From Singulisphaera acidiphila DSM 18658 (GTDB taxonomy: Bacteria; Planctomycetota; Planctomycetia; Isosphaerales; Isosphaeraceae), in NCBI RefSeq assembly GCF_000242455.2, contig NC_019892.1, positions 4,154,001 through 4,218,000 of the forward strand: 64,000 nt of DNA, in the 5' to 3' direction. Under the pieces are notes generated by a model. It was given only the letters and a program-made list of their open reading frames with translations. It had not been told where the DNA came from and made no database searches. Of the stretch, positions 1 to 9,081 are shown piece by piece. Each line of letters begins with the position of its first letter. Position 1 is the first letter of the stretch. Position numbers and translations under genes: made by a program.

Positions 1-150
1 TCCCCTCATTCGCTTGCTCCCAGCGCAACGGTCTCCTACGCTGAGGCGAGTCGGCCAAACGAGACGAACGGCTCCACAAATGAAGAGCAGGGGAATCGTC
101 CCGGCCGCCTTTTTTTCCGAAGGAATCACGCCCCTCGAAGGATCCTCCCG

Positions 151-825
151 ATGCGTCTGATGACCCGCCTCGTCCCGGCAATGATCGCCGTCACCTCAGT
201 TTCGGCCTTGGCCACGGAACCAGCCAAGGTCGTTCTCATCGGCGACTCCATCCGCCTCGGCTATGCGCCCACCGTCGAGGCCGAACTCGCCGGTAAGGTC
301 AAGATCATCAGCCCCAAGCCGAACGGGGGCGACAGCCAAAACGTGCTCAAGCACCTCGACGAGTGGGTCATTCGCGAACAACCGGCCGTCGTCCATTTCA
401 ACTGCGGAATCCACGACACCAAGAAGTCCAAGACGACCGGGACGTTCCAGGTCTCACCCAAACAGTACGAGGCAAACCTGAGAGAAATCATCGCGCGGAT
501 CCGCAAGGAGACAGGCGCAGTCGTCCTGTTCGCCACCTCCACGCCGATCCTCGACGACCGAGCCGCCCAGGCGCGGACCAAGGCGGATTACGAACTGCTT
601 CAAGCCTCCATCGACCAGTACAACCAGATCGCCCTCAAAGTGATGGACGAACTCAAGGTGCCCGTCGATGACTTGCGGACCGCCTTACCTGACGACTCCG
701 TCGCCACGGCCAAGATCATGACCACCGACGGCGTTCACTTCAGCCCCGAAGGGCGAGAACGGCTCGGAAAGCAGGTCGCCGCGTTCATCAGCCAACACCT
801 CCCCTCCGGCGCTCCTCCCCGCTGA
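151..825 (+). CDS. Secreted SGNH/GDSL-family hydrolase
   Basis: A 224-residue protein with a cleavable-looking signal peptide (about residues 1-22, ending near Ala-Thr-Glu). The SGNH blocks are visible: GDSIRLGY with the nucleophile Ser33, the FNCGIHD block with Asn84, and the C-terminal DGVHFSPEG block with Asp193 and His196. The family consists of esterases, lipases and carbohydrate acetylesterases; the substrate cannot be told. The signal peptide suggests export to the periplasm or outside. The next gene runs convergently and ends 8 bases away, so this gene is probably monocistronic. The ATG at 151 follows a purine-rich stretch (gaaggatcc). Confidence 0.88.
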   Translation: MRLMTRLVPAMIAVTSVSALATEPAKVVLIGDSIRLGYAPTVEAELAGKVKIISPKPNGGDSQNVLKHLDEWVIREQPAVVHFNCGIHDTKKSKTTGTFQVSPKQYEANLREIIARIRKETGAVVLFATSTPILDDRAAQARTKADYELLQASIDQYNQIALKVMDELKVPVDDLRTALPDDSVATAKIMTTDGVHFSPEGRERLGKQVAAFISQHLPSGAPPR

Positions 826-833
826 AGATCGAC

Positions 834-1616
834 TCAACTCGGTGGCATTTGAGTCGATGAGCCGGGCATCACAAATTCTTTGAGGCGAAGACTCGTCTGA
901 TGCTCGGTGGCGCGAACCCCGGTTGCCATCACCCCCAGCGTGTATTCCTTTTGCCAGCCGCGACGAGCCTCTTCGCTGTCCGGCACGTTGAGTGCCGCGT
1001 TGAAGTCCGCGCGGGAGCGAGCCCAATCGAACACTTGCTGATGAAGCTCAGGGTTGGCCTGCACGGGAAGTTGCTGCGGTTCCAAGCGCTCGGCCAGGCC
1101 ACGGGCCATGGGAACGACCATACAAATGGGTTCGCCACGCACAAAGCGAACGGGATGATTCGGCCTGGTCAGTTTCCAATTCATGGTGAAGGTGGCCGGC
1201 AGCCAGTCGGTCTCGATAATCCCTTCGAGCGGTTGGGCGCCATCCTTGAACTGGTTGCACGGCCCTTTCGTCCAGAGGTTGATCCCTTCCGGGGTGCGGA
1301 ACAGGTAAGGGATGGCGATGGTCAGAATGCCGCTACCGAAGTGACTCAAGACCCGGGAGTCGCGATGCTCGGGTCCGGGCTCGAAGTCAATCCGGAGGCC
1401 CTCCCGCAAGTTTCGACCGTCCCAATTGACGACGAACGTGGCCGGACAGCCGATCACCCAGCCGGCCTGATTCGCAATCGTCAGGGGCAAGCAGCGGTAC
1501 GCATACCGACGTTCCGACGCGTCCATCCAGTCGCGGCCAACCTGGGCCGTTGTGATCGGCATATGCGAGACATCGCTCATCTCATAAGCATAAAACTGAT
1601 TTTTGGCTTGGTTCAT
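834..1616 (-). CDS. DUF6065 family protein
   Basis: A 260-residue soluble protein without signal peptide. The sequence has the pattern I associate with DUF6065: an early Tyr/Arg-rich segment (ERRYAYRCLPLTIANQAGW), a central FGSGILTIAIPYLFRTP segment, and an NLWTKGPCN motif followed by ETDWLPATFTMNWK. The family has no established biochemical role that I know of. In other genomes relatives occur near oxygenase and secondary-metabolism genes, but nothing here points to such a pathway. It converges on the SGNH hydrolase, and no operon partner lies upstream. Confidence 0.72.
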   Translation of the reverse strand: MNQAKNQFYAYEMSDVSHMPITTAQVGRDWMDASERRYAYRCLPLTIANQAGWVIGCPATFVVNWDGRNLREGLRIDFEPGPEHRDSRVLSHFGSGILTIAIPYLFRTPEGINLWTKGPCNQFKDGAQPLEGIIETDWLPATFTMNWKLTRPNHPVRFVRGEPICMVVPMARGLAERLEPQQLPVQANPELHQQVFDWARSRADFNAALNVPDSEEARRGWQKEYTLGVMATGVRATEHQTSLRLKEFVMPGSSTQMPPS

Positions 1617-2488
1617 TAGCTCGGGTCCTGGACCTTCAGCGTGAGTCTCCGCCTCGGAAGCGGAAGGTATCGGATCAACGACCGCTTATTTTTCTTGACG
1701 CGATCCGTGCCACGAATACGCATGCACACAAATTCACGACTCGGAGAACATGGCTCTCCTCCATACGGCGTATCGTAATCAAGCGAATCGTGGCCGGAGG
1801 TCACCCCCAACATCTTCCTCACGCAGATCCCACTGTCAAGCGAAGCTCCCGTGTGGCCATCTCAGCTCAGCACCTCCGTTTCCTGACCAACCAATGGAAC
1901 AGTCAAAGAAGCCGAAGATAGGGAACTCGCCTGAAAATCGACGTTTCGCTCGCCCAAGCGATCTCAACGCCGGCCCAGTAGCAATAAAAAGCAGTCAATC
2001 ACAGCCGACTCCTTCAGGAAGTCTGACAGGAAACGGCTCACTTACGTAATTTTTCTGCGTGGTCAAGATGCTTCCAACTGCCAGCAAGCCAAACGTCCAA
2101 ACCACTCCGCCTCCACTTCCGGCTGACCGTAGACGCACAGTGGACGCCCCCTCGCTGCTGCCCTGAACGTCGAACGAAAAAGCAGGACAGGGCCGGCGGA
2201 ATCACTCGCTGAGGACACGTAGACGGGATCGCCCGAGCGTGAGCGGACGGACTTGCGGGTGGTCCACGCCTCGAACGCGGTCGACTCAGCCGTCGCCGTC
2301 AAGGTCGCCGAGCGAGACGACCGAGATGGCGCCGGGAATGACCAGGCCGTACGGGATGGAGCGTGCGCGGGCCGAATTCATTGAGGTGACGCGGAGCGGG
2401 TGAGGGCGTAAGATAGAAGTGGTTGGGGCACCGTTCCTTATCCGCGCCGACGTGAGCGGTGCGTGCCAACCGGATGGAGTGCACGGCC
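1617..2488. other. Intergenic stretch, no supported gene
   Basis: About 870 bases without an ORF of convincing composition. On the minus strand around 2286-2360 one frame reads ISVVSLGDLDGDG and then hits a stop. That recalls the FG-GAP/VCBS repeat signature, so a decayed beta-propeller gene is possible. The flanking codons give no further repeat in any frame, and I do not call a pseudogene. Confidence 0.4.
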
Positions 2489-2989
2489 ATGGACATAAAA
2501 TCAAGGGCAAGCACGACGACCTTCGTGGTCACTATCCCAAGGTCCAAACTCTCGGAAAGACCTGAGGAGAAGATTGCGGAGATGGGTCAGTGGGAGCCGC
2601 TGGCGGGCCATCCCGGCCGGTACCTGCTGACGGTCGGCCCGGCGGCAGCCGATCCCTCGCAATTGCTTGACCGGATACGCACGCTATTGGGTGATGAGAC
2701 CGAGGTACAGCCTCTGCTGTGGGACGAGAAGGGAGAACCGAAGATCCCGACCGGCCAGGTGCTGGTCCGGTTCAAGAGATCGCCGTCGGATCAGGAACTG
2801 AAGGCATTCGCCGAACCACTGGGCTTGGCCGTCGAGCAACGCAATGACTACATCCCCAGCCAGGTCTCGTTCCGCCCTGCCAAGGGAGCCAAAGGGTCGG
2901 TGGATGAGTTGATTGAACGGATCCGCGAGGACGACGATCTCGTGCAACGCGTCTGGCCCGAAACGCTGGGCACGTATCGCCGCGAATAA
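2489..2989 (+). CDS. Stand-alone subtilisin-prodomain-like protein
   Basis: A 166-residue soluble protein. Its second half (GQVLVRFKRSPSDQELKAF, then GLAVEQRNDYIPSQVSF) lines up by eye with residues 90-130 of the subtilase that starts 236 bases downstream (EVVVRFKAGTSDKVRDRIL, then GLAVRSQNPLVPDQVVAY). That segment has the shape of a fervidolysin/I9-like protease prodomain. Such prodomains fold their protease and inhibit it, so a separate copy could act as an inhibitor or chaperone in trans; this is inference. There is no catalytic domain or signal peptide. The start is uncertain: ATG at 2489 gives the cleanest N-terminus (MDIKSRAST), while ATG 2474 and GTG 2459 lie upstream in frame. Confidence 0.62.
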   Translation: MDIKSRASTTTFVVTIPRSKLSERPEEKIAEMGQWEPLAGHPGRYLLTVGPAAADPSQLLDRIRTLLGDETEVQPLLWDEKGEPKIPTGQVLVRFKRSPSDQELKAFAEPLGLAVEQRNDYIPSQVSFRPAKGAKGSVDELIERIREDDDLVQRVWPETLGTYRRE

Positions 2990-3225
2990 GCGTTGGGACG
3001 ACCCTTGTCCCTCGGATCGTACTCCACTCGGCAACAAAGCGACTCGGTCCGGCCAACGGAGCGGGCTTTGCTTGCGCTTGCGCGGCGCAATCTTTCGAAT
3101 ACGGAGGATTTTCTTTTGGACCCCGACGCCGGGGCACGCTCAAATGGGCGGCGGCTCGAATGAACGAGCAATCATGCCGATGCAGGCAATATCTAAGATA
3201 GATAAGCGAGCACAATAAACCAATC

Positions 3226-4800
3226 ATGCACATCTTAAGCGCCACCGGCAAGCGGGTCGAGTTAGAGGAAGTTTCAACCGAGGTTGAGCCGAGTATCGGT
3301 GGGCCGGTGTTCCGGCTGGCCGGCTCCGAGCAAACTTCAACACGGATCACTCGGGCCGCCAGGGCGTTCCTGGATATGGGCATGCCCGGGGCGGCCACCT
3401 TAGCGATGGAAGCCCGTGAGGCCCAAACGATCGCCGAAGCCCCGCCGGCCGTGTTTCGAGAAACAGGGACTGGCTTGCTTCGCGTCGTTTATAAAGAGGT
3501 GGTGGTCCGCTTCAAGGCGGGCACGTCGGATAAAGTCCGGGACAGAATCCTGAAAAAGATGGGGCTGGCCGTCCGCTCCCAAAACCCCCTCGTTCCCGAC
3601 CAGGTCGTGGCCTACGATCGCGCGGGCAAACGCGCCGGAGCAGGGATCGTGGAGGTGGCCAACGCATGCGGGGAACTGGAGGAGATCGTCTTCGCCACGC
3701 CGAACTTCGTCTCCGAGTTCCGTCGCACGGTCGTGCCGACGATCATTGATGAGCAATGGCATCTGGAGAACCGCGCCAAAGTGGCCGGGCAGAAGAAGAA
3801 CGAGGACGTGAAAGCCGCAGGTGCCTGGGCGAAGACGCTGGGCAAAGCCAAAGTGGTCGTCGCGGTGCTCGACGACGGCATCGACGTCGAGCACCCGAAT
3901 CTTAAGGCGAACATCCGCAAGAATCCCGACCCGGCTCAACCGCTCGATCTTTGTGGACGTGACTTCTTCATCCCCGACAACACCAACCCCGAGCATTTCA
4001 ACCCCCGGCCTAAGTTGTTTCAGTTCCCGTTCGACGAGATGACCGGCAACGACATCCACGGCACCCCATGCGCGGGAGTGATCGCTGCGGTGGGCAAGGC
4101 AGGCGGAGCATTAGGCATCGCCCCGAAGTGCCGGATCCTGGCGGTGAAGATCTTCCACGCCGATAACCTGGCCTCTGACGCCCGTGTGGCCGACGCCATT
4201 CGCTATGCGGCGCTGCACGCCGACATCCTGTCGTGCTCGTGGTCAGGGCCGACAAGTCCCGACATCGAATTGGCGATCCAGGACGCCGGAGTGCTGGGAC
4301 GCAACGGCCTGGGCTCGGCCGTATTCTGCGCTGCCGGGAACGACTTCGGCGCCGCCGTCGGGTTCCCCGCATCGCATCCGGACGCCATCGCAGTCGGGGC
4401 TTCGACCGATCAAGGAATGCTCGCTGCATACTCGAATGTGGGACCGGAGCTGTGGGTGGTGGCCCCATCGAGCGGCGGCATTGCGGGCATCTTCACCACC
4501 GACGTCTCGCTGCCCGGTCGCGGGTTCAACCTGGGCACCGTCTCGGCCGGAGGAACCGACGGCCGACACACCAACCGTTTCGGCGGTACGTCATCGGCCA
4601 CGCCCTTGGCCGCTGGCGTGGCGGCATTGGTGCTCTCGGTGAAACCCGGACTGACTCGGCAACAGCTCAAGGACATTCTGGCACAGACCGCAGACCGCAT
4701 TGGCCCCGATCACAACCCCGTCACCGGCCACAGCGACAAGTTCGGCTTCGGCCACGTGAATGCCGCCAAAGCCGTGGCCGCCGCCCTAGCCATGCCTTAA
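3226..4800 (+). CDS. Subtilisin-like serine protease (peptidase S8)
   Basis: A 524-residue protease. Residues 1-170 form an N-terminal region with a prodomain-like segment (about 88-168). The S8 domain follows with the full triad: Asp216 (VAVLDDGID), His278 (HGTPCAGV) and Ser456 (GGTSSATPLAAGVAAL), plus the oxyanion Asn372 (AAGNDFG). No signal peptide is apparent: the N-terminus MHILSATGKRVELEEV is polar, so the enzyme is intracellular or exported by another route. The prodomain-like gene upstream on the same strand suggests an expressed pair. The family hydrolyses peptide bonds with broad specificity; the target here is unknown. Confidence 0.9.
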   Translation: MHILSATGKRVELEEVSTEVEPSIGGPVFRLAGSEQTSTRITRAARAFLDMGMPGAATLAMEAREAQTIAEAPPAVFRETGTGLLRVVYKEVVVRFKAGTSDKVRDRILKKMGLAVRSQNPLVPDQVVAYDRAGKRAGAGIVEVANACGELEEIVFATPNFVSEFRRTVVPTIIDEQWHLENRAKVAGQKKNEDVKAAGAWAKTLGKAKVVVAVLDDGIDVEHPNLKANIRKNPDPAQPLDLCGRDFFIPDNTNPEHFNPRPKLFQFPFDEMTGNDIHGTPCAGVIAAVGKAGGALGIAPKCRILAVKIFHADNLASDARVADAIRYAALHADILSCSWSGPTSPDIELAIQDAGVLGRNGLGSAVFCAAGNDFGAAVGFPASHPDAIAVGASTDQGMLAAYSNVGPELWVVAPSSGGIAGIFTTDVSLPGRGFNLGTVSAGGTDGRHTNRFGGTSSATPLAAGVAALVLSVKPGLTRQQLKDILAQTADRIGPDHNPVTGHSDKFGFGHVNAAKAVAAALAMP

Positions 4801-4889
4801 TGTCCGAGCGAGATAGGCCCAGAACCCCAATCCCCCGAACGTCCCCGGCCGCCCCTCACGCGGCCAGGGACACTTGTCACATTTCCGGC

Positions 4890-4918
4890 TTGACTCCGAC
4901 GAGCCTCACCCCAATACT
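4890..4918 (+). promoter_or_regulatory. Candidate sigma-70-type promoter of the GntR-ABC operon
   Basis: TTGACT at 4890-4895 and AATACT at 4913-4918 are separated by 17 bases, 37 bases before the GntR start codon. The -35 box matches the consensus well and the -10 box moderately (4 of 6). The palindrome at 4917-4938 starts inside the -10 box, which fits repression by the operon's own regulator. Confidence 0.55.
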
Positions 4919-4938
4919 GTATCAGTTCACTGACACAG
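4917..4938. promoter_or_regulatory. Palindromic operator, probable GntR autoregulatory site
   Basis: The half-sites CTGTATCAGT and ACTGACACAG face each other across TC, giving 18 of 22 symmetric positions. The site lies 16 bases upstream of the GntR gene and overlaps the -10 region. YtrA-type GntR repressors usually bind such a site at the head of their own ABC operon, so autorepression is the natural reading, though unproven. Confidence 0.65.
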
Positions 4939-4954
4939 CAGTTGAGGGGACGCG

Positions 4955-5395
4955 ATGCTCTTCCAGCTCAACACGACCGATGGTCGGCCGATCTACGCGC
5001 AGATCGCTGACCAGGTGAAGAATGCGGTGGCAGCGGGGCTGCTGCGGCCGGGGGAGTTGATTCCTTCGGTGCGCGAGTTGTCCAAGCAGCTGGTGGTCAA
5101 CCCGAATACGGTGGCGCGGGCATACCGCGACCTCCAGGGACAGGCGATCCTCGAATCGGTGCGCGGAACCGGGCTACAGGTCGCGGTGGGTGCGCCTGTG
5201 ATGTGCCAGGACGACCGGCATGCGACGGTCCGCCAGAGGCTCCGCGACGCCCTCAACGAGGCGAGGCGAAGCAACCTTCCGCGCGACGAGATCGAGGCGA
5301 TCCTCCACGAGGAGTGGGCGCGCAGCAACGGCGATGGCAATGGCGACGGGGGCAGCGGCACCAACGGGACGGGGGTGGTCGATGAACGAGGATAA
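4955..5395 (+). CDS. GntR family regulator, YtrA subfamily
   Basis: A 146-residue regulator. Residues 7-75 hold the winged helix-turn-helix (PIYAQIADQVKNAV, then PSVRELSKQLVVNPNTVARA, then GTGLQVA). The short C-terminal region lacks the FadR/HutC effector domain, which is the YtrA-type architecture, and it ends in a Gly/Asn-rich tail. The start ATG follows GAGGGGACGCG. The gene overlaps the ABC ATPase by 14 bases, so the two are co-transcribed and probably translationally coupled. YtrA-type regulators control adjacent ABC exporters, often in response to cell-envelope stress; the inducer is unknown here. Confidence 0.9.
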   Translation: MLFQLNTTDGRPIYAQIADQVKNAVAAGLLRPGELIPSVRELSKQLVVNPNTVARAYRDLQGQAILESVRGTGLQVAVGAPVMCQDDRHATVRQRLRDALNEARRSNLPRDEIEAILHEEWARSNGDGNGDGGSGTNGTGVVDERG

Positions 5396-6341
5396 CGCGA
5401 TTCGGATCGAGGGGCTGACCGTCCGGTATCGGGGCCGGCCGGCCGTGGATGGCCTGAGCTTCGACGTCCCGACCGGCTCGGTCTTCGGCCTCCTGGGCGA
5501 GAACGGCGCGGGGAAGTCGACGACGATCAAGACGCTGCTCGGCCTGGTCGCCCCCGACGCGGGCCGGGTCGAGACGCTCGGGCTCAACCCAGGGAAGCAG
5601 GGGGAGGAGGTCCGCCGCAAGGTCGGCTATGTGCCCGAGACGCCGACTCTGTACGACTGGATGACGGCGGCCGAGATCGGCTGGTTCGCCTCCGGCTTCC
5701 GGCCCGACGCCCCGGGCGGTCCCGAAGGGACCCAAGGCCGGTATGCCGACCTGATCAAAGGGTTCGACCTCCCGGCCGACCGCAAGATCAAGGCCCTTTC
5801 CAAGGGGATGCGGGCCAAGGTCGGTTTGGCCCTGGCCCTGGCGCCCGACCCCGGCCTCTTGATCCTCGACGAGCCGACCTCGGGACTCGACTTGCTGGTC
5901 CGCCGCGAGTTTCTGGAAAGCATGGTCGACCTGGCCGGGAGCGGCCGGACGGTACTGCTGTCGAGCCACCAGGTCGCCGAGGTCGAGCGGATCGCCAGCC
6001 ACGTCGCCCTGGTCCACAAGGGGAAGTTGATCCTGGCCGAGCCACTCGACGAACTCAAGGCCCGGACATTCCGGGTCTCGTTCACACTCGACGGCCCGGC
6101 TCGCCCGACCAGCCTGCCGTTCGGCCCTGAGTGGCAATTGATCGACGCCGACGACGCCCCCAGGCAATCGTCCTGGTTGATCCACGCCACCGACCGCGAG
6201 GCGATTGCGGCGCTCCGGGGCCTGCCGGGTGTGACCGGTCTGGAGGTGGAAACGCCGGGCCTGGAAGAAATCTATATTGCTTATATGAGGCGACGTGTTC
6301 CGGCCACGGTGGCGCCGTCGTTCGCGGCCGTCCTGGCGTGA
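5382..6341 (+). CDS. ABC transporter ATP-binding protein
   Basis: A 319-residue ATPase. Walker A is GENGAGKST (residues 39-47), the degenerate signature is LSKGMRAKVGLALAL, Walker B is LLILDEPTSGLD, and the H-loop is LLSSHQVAEVE. About 100 further residues form the C-terminal domain common in ABC-2-type exporters. A longer reading frame runs upstream to 5220, but the ATG at 5382 (MNEDNAIRIEGLTV) starts exactly at the nucleotide-binding domain and overlaps the GntR stop. The partner permease follows 43 bases downstream. The substrate is unknown. Confidence 0.92.
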   Translation: MNEDNAIRIEGLTVRYRGRPAVDGLSFDVPTGSVFGLLGENGAGKSTTIKTLLGLVAPDAGRVETLGLNPGKQGEEVRRKVGYVPETPTLYDWMTAAEIGWFASGFRPDAPGGPEGTQGRYADLIKGFDLPADRKIKALSKGMRAKVGLALALAPDPGLLILDEPTSGLDLLVRREFLESMVDLAGSGRTVLLSSHQVAEVERIASHVALVHKGKLILAEPLDELKARTFRVSFTLDGPARPTSLPFGPEWQLIDADDAPRQSSWLIHATDREAIAALRGLPGVTGLEVETPGLEEIYIAYMRRRVPATVAPSFAAVLA

Positions 6342-6384
6342 GGTGACCCCGATCCCGCTCGATCCTCCTTTCGTGGAGCCTCCC

Positions 6385-9081
6385 ATGATCGCCCGTCTGT
6401 GGTGGAAGGAAACGCGGACCCTGTGGCCGGCGTGGCCGGTCCTGTTCGGGGCCGGCGTCCTCTTGCAATGGGTCCTGCTGGCCTCGGGGGCGGAAGGGAT
6501 CCGCTCCGGCCTTCTGATGCTGATCGCCCTTTGCTGGGCGACGATTTATGCGTTCGTGACGGCCTCGGCGGCATTCGCCGGGGAGCGTGAGACGAATACG
6601 CTCGGCCTGCTCGACGCCCTGCCCGTCAATCGCAGGATGCTCTGGCTGGGTAAGACCACGTTCGCCCTGGCCTCAACGCTCGGCCTGGCCCTCATCATGC
6701 TCGCCCTGGGCTACCTCGGCTCGACCAACGGGGGGGACCTTCCCGGGAAGGCCGACTTCATCGGGCATTACGGCACGCTCTTGTTCGAGGCGGTCGCCTG
6801 GGGCCTGCTCTGGTCGGCGCTCCTGCGGAACCCGATGGTTGCGGGGGCCCTGGCCTTGTTTTGCGTCGGCGAGGTCTCGTACATCGCCAGCGGAGGGGCC
6901 AAGGTCGAATTCATCTCGGATTCGGTGATCCCCGCCCGGTTGTTGATGGCAACGCTGGCCCTGGCGGCGTCGGCCGTCGCGATCGTCTGGCGACCCCTCG
7001 CGGGGTGGTCGCCTTGGTTCCTGAAAGAGGATGCGGCCAACACGCCGGCCGGACGCGCGAGGCCGATCCGACTGCGACCGGCCTCATCCACCAAGGCCCT
7101 GGCGTGGAAGGCGAAGCGCGAGGGCTTTTGGATGTGGCTCGGCGCATCGGCGGCCGTCTGGGCCGCCTTAGCCTTCTTGTTCGCTGCCTCAAGGGTAGGC
7201 GATGTCGATGTCCTGCCTATCACCCTCTTCTCTGTCTGTGTCCTGGCGGCGCTGGTGACGGGCGTGGGAGTGTTCGGTGGCGAGACGGCGACGGAGTCGC
7301 AACGGTTCCTGCTCCACCTCGGCGTCGGCCCTGGGCCGATCTGGTCCAGGACGATGCGGGCCTGGGGAAACGGTCTGGCGGCGACGGCTCTGATCATGTT
7401 GGTGATGTTCTCAGTCTGCCGGCCGCACGAATGGCAAAAGCTCGGCTTACTGTGGTTCACACCGTCGCATACATTCCAGCCGGTCCTCATCGCCATCGCC
7501 CCAATCGCGAACGCCTTTGCGGTTGGGACGCTGGCCGGAATGGTGTTCCGGCGTCGGATCACGGCGGGCATGATCGCGGTGGTCGTTTGGCTGGCGATCG
7601 TGCCGTTGCAGTCCGGCCTGGCGATCCTGGGAATGGTGCCCCACTGGACCCTCCTCCTCACGCCGATCGCGCTCCTGATCATCTCTCGGGCTTGGGCCGG
7701 TGACTGGCTCGACGCCCGGCCCGGCCCCGCTCGTTGGCTTCGGTTGGCTGGGTACGCGGTCGCGCCCTCGGTCGTCTTCTCGGCCGCCTTCATCGCCAAC
7801 CGCGCCTGGGGCGTGCCCGATCCCGGCCCGGTGATGGTCGCCGCCTCGGCCCCCTCCGGAATCGTACCTCCGGGATCCGACAAGACCGCCACAACCTATC
7901 ACCGCCTGGCCATGGAAATCCTCCCGATGTACGGGATAGCCGCGACAGAAGTAGGAGCAAAAGTCCAAGGGGGACGTCCCCCCGACATCAGCCGGTTGCG
8001 GGTGGAACTCAACAAGAACCAGGATTTCATCAAGCGGATCCAACAGGCCACGGAAATGCCACCGCCCCAGCTCCCCTATCGACCTCTCTTCGGGGGCGGT
8101 TCCGATCCCGATCCGACCAGCGGCGACATCAGCCGGGTTGCCTGGCTGCTGGACCAGCACGGGCGCGGGTGCCTGGAGCAGGACAACCTGACAGGCGCCT
8201 GGGAGGACATCCTCGCCCAATATCGAATGGCCAGACAGATGACCGAGGCCGGCCCGACTTCCTTCGTGACGCAAAACGCCCTCGCGATCGATCGCCAGGC
8301 GACCATGCTGGCGCTCGACTGGGCAGCCGGTGACAAGCAGACGCCCGACCTCCTCCGCAAGGCGTTGACCGACCTCCGGGCGCTGCCACCCTTCCCCACA
8401 CTCGGCGATGTCATGAAAGCGGAGGCTCCGCTCGTGGAGCGGGCACTCGACCTCTCGGGTGCCGAACTCGAGGTGGCGATCAATGGTCCCCGCACGCGAC
8501 CGATCCCGACACGCATCTACGAGACCATGCTGCTCTATCCCTCGTGGGAGCGCGAACGCGCCCGGCGAGTCTGTCGGGCAGAGTTCAAACGACTGATCGC
8601 GGCGTCGGCGAGCGAGTCGGAACCGTCGCCAAGTATCACCACTTTCCGAGAGGCCGAGAACCGCCAGAGGAACAGCCCGCTGGCCGCGAGGGTCCTCTCG
8701 TACACATGGTTTTCCGAACACCTCAAGCTCGCGATGGTGGGCCGCCGGGGACTCGTCCAAGTGATCGCGCTTCGGGCCTGGAACCAGACCCACGATGGGA
8801 CGTATCCCGAGACCCTCGACGCCCTGGTCCCTGACCTGCTCGACCGCCTGCCGCTCGACCCCTATTCGGCCCAGCCATTCGGCTACCTGCGTTCGCGAGG
8901 AGAGAGGGTCCCGAGGCTGAACCTCCAATTTATGCGCAGAGGCGACCTCTACGCGGTCAGGCCGGGACAATGGCTGCTCTTCAGCGTCGGGCCGAAGCTT
9001 GGCGTAGTGGACCCGATTGCAGTGGCTGCGCCTGAACTCCAAAGGATTTCCGTCGACAGCTTGGTGTTCCCTTTGCCCTAA
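6385..9081 (+). CDS. ABC-2 type permease with large C-terminal soluble domain
   Basis: An 898-residue membrane protein. The first ~520 residues carry roughly a dozen hydrophobic segments in two blocks, starting with MIARLWWKETRTLWPAWPVLF and including the FAGERETNTLGLLDALPV motif of ABC-2 permeases. The last ~370 residues are hydrophilic and end in a segment (WNQTHDGTYPETLDALVPDL, then LPLDPYSAQPFGY) often seen at the C-terminus of planctomycete membrane proteins. The ATG at 6385 is preferred over an earlier frame start at 6295 because GTGGAGCC precedes it and the permease homology begins there. It completes the GntR-ATPase operon. Confidence 0.82.
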   Translation: MIARLWWKETRTLWPAWPVLFGAGVLLQWVLLASGAEGIRSGLLMLIALCWATIYAFVTASAAFAGERETNTLGLLDALPVNRRMLWLGKTTFALASTLGLALIMLALGYLGSTNGGDLPGKADFIGHYGTLLFEAVAWGLLWSALLRNPMVAGALALFCVGEVSYIASGGAKVEFISDSVIPARLLMATLALAASAVAIVWRPLAGWSPWFLKEDAANTPAGRARPIRLRPASSTKALAWKAKREGFWMWLGASAAVWAALAFLFAASRVGDVDVLPITLFSVCVLAALVTGVGVFGGETATESQRFLLHLGVGPGPIWSRTMRAWGNGLAATALIMLVMFSVCRPHEWQKLGLLWFTPSHTFQPVLIAIAPIANAFAVGTLAGMVFRRRITAGMIAVVVWLAIVPLQSGLAILGMVPHWTLLLTPIALLIISRAWAGDWLDARPGPARWLRLAGYAVAPSVVFSAAFIANRAWGVPDPGPVMVAASAPSGIVPPGSDKTATTYHRLAMEILPMYGIAATEVGAKVQGGRPPDISRLRVELNKNQDFIKRIQQATEMPPPQLPYRPLFGGGSDPDPTSGDISRVAWLLDQHGRGCLEQDNLTGAWEDILAQYRMARQMTEAGPTSFVTQNALAIDRQATMLALDWAAGDKQTPDLLRKALTDLRALPPFPTLGDVMKAEAPLVERALDLSGAELEVAINGPRTRPIPTRIYETMLLYPSWERERARRVCRAEFKRLIAASASESEPSPSITTFREAENRQRNSPLAARVLSYTWFSEHLKLAMVGRRGLVQVIALRAWNQTHDGTYPETLDALVPDLLDRLPLDPYSAQPFGYLRSRGERVPRLNLQFMRRGDLYAVRPGQWLLFSVGPKLGVVDPIAVAAPELQRISVDSLVFPLP

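Noticed and set aside
2286..2360. Minus-strand GDLDGDG motif resembling an FG-GAP/VCBS repeat
   Set aside because: Only one motif is present, a stop follows at once and no further repeat is found in any frame. Chance or very old decay cannot be separated.
5253..6386. Minus-strand open frame (377 codons) opposite the ABC ATPase
   Set aside because: Composition and the overlap with Walker motifs on the plus strand mark it as a shadow.
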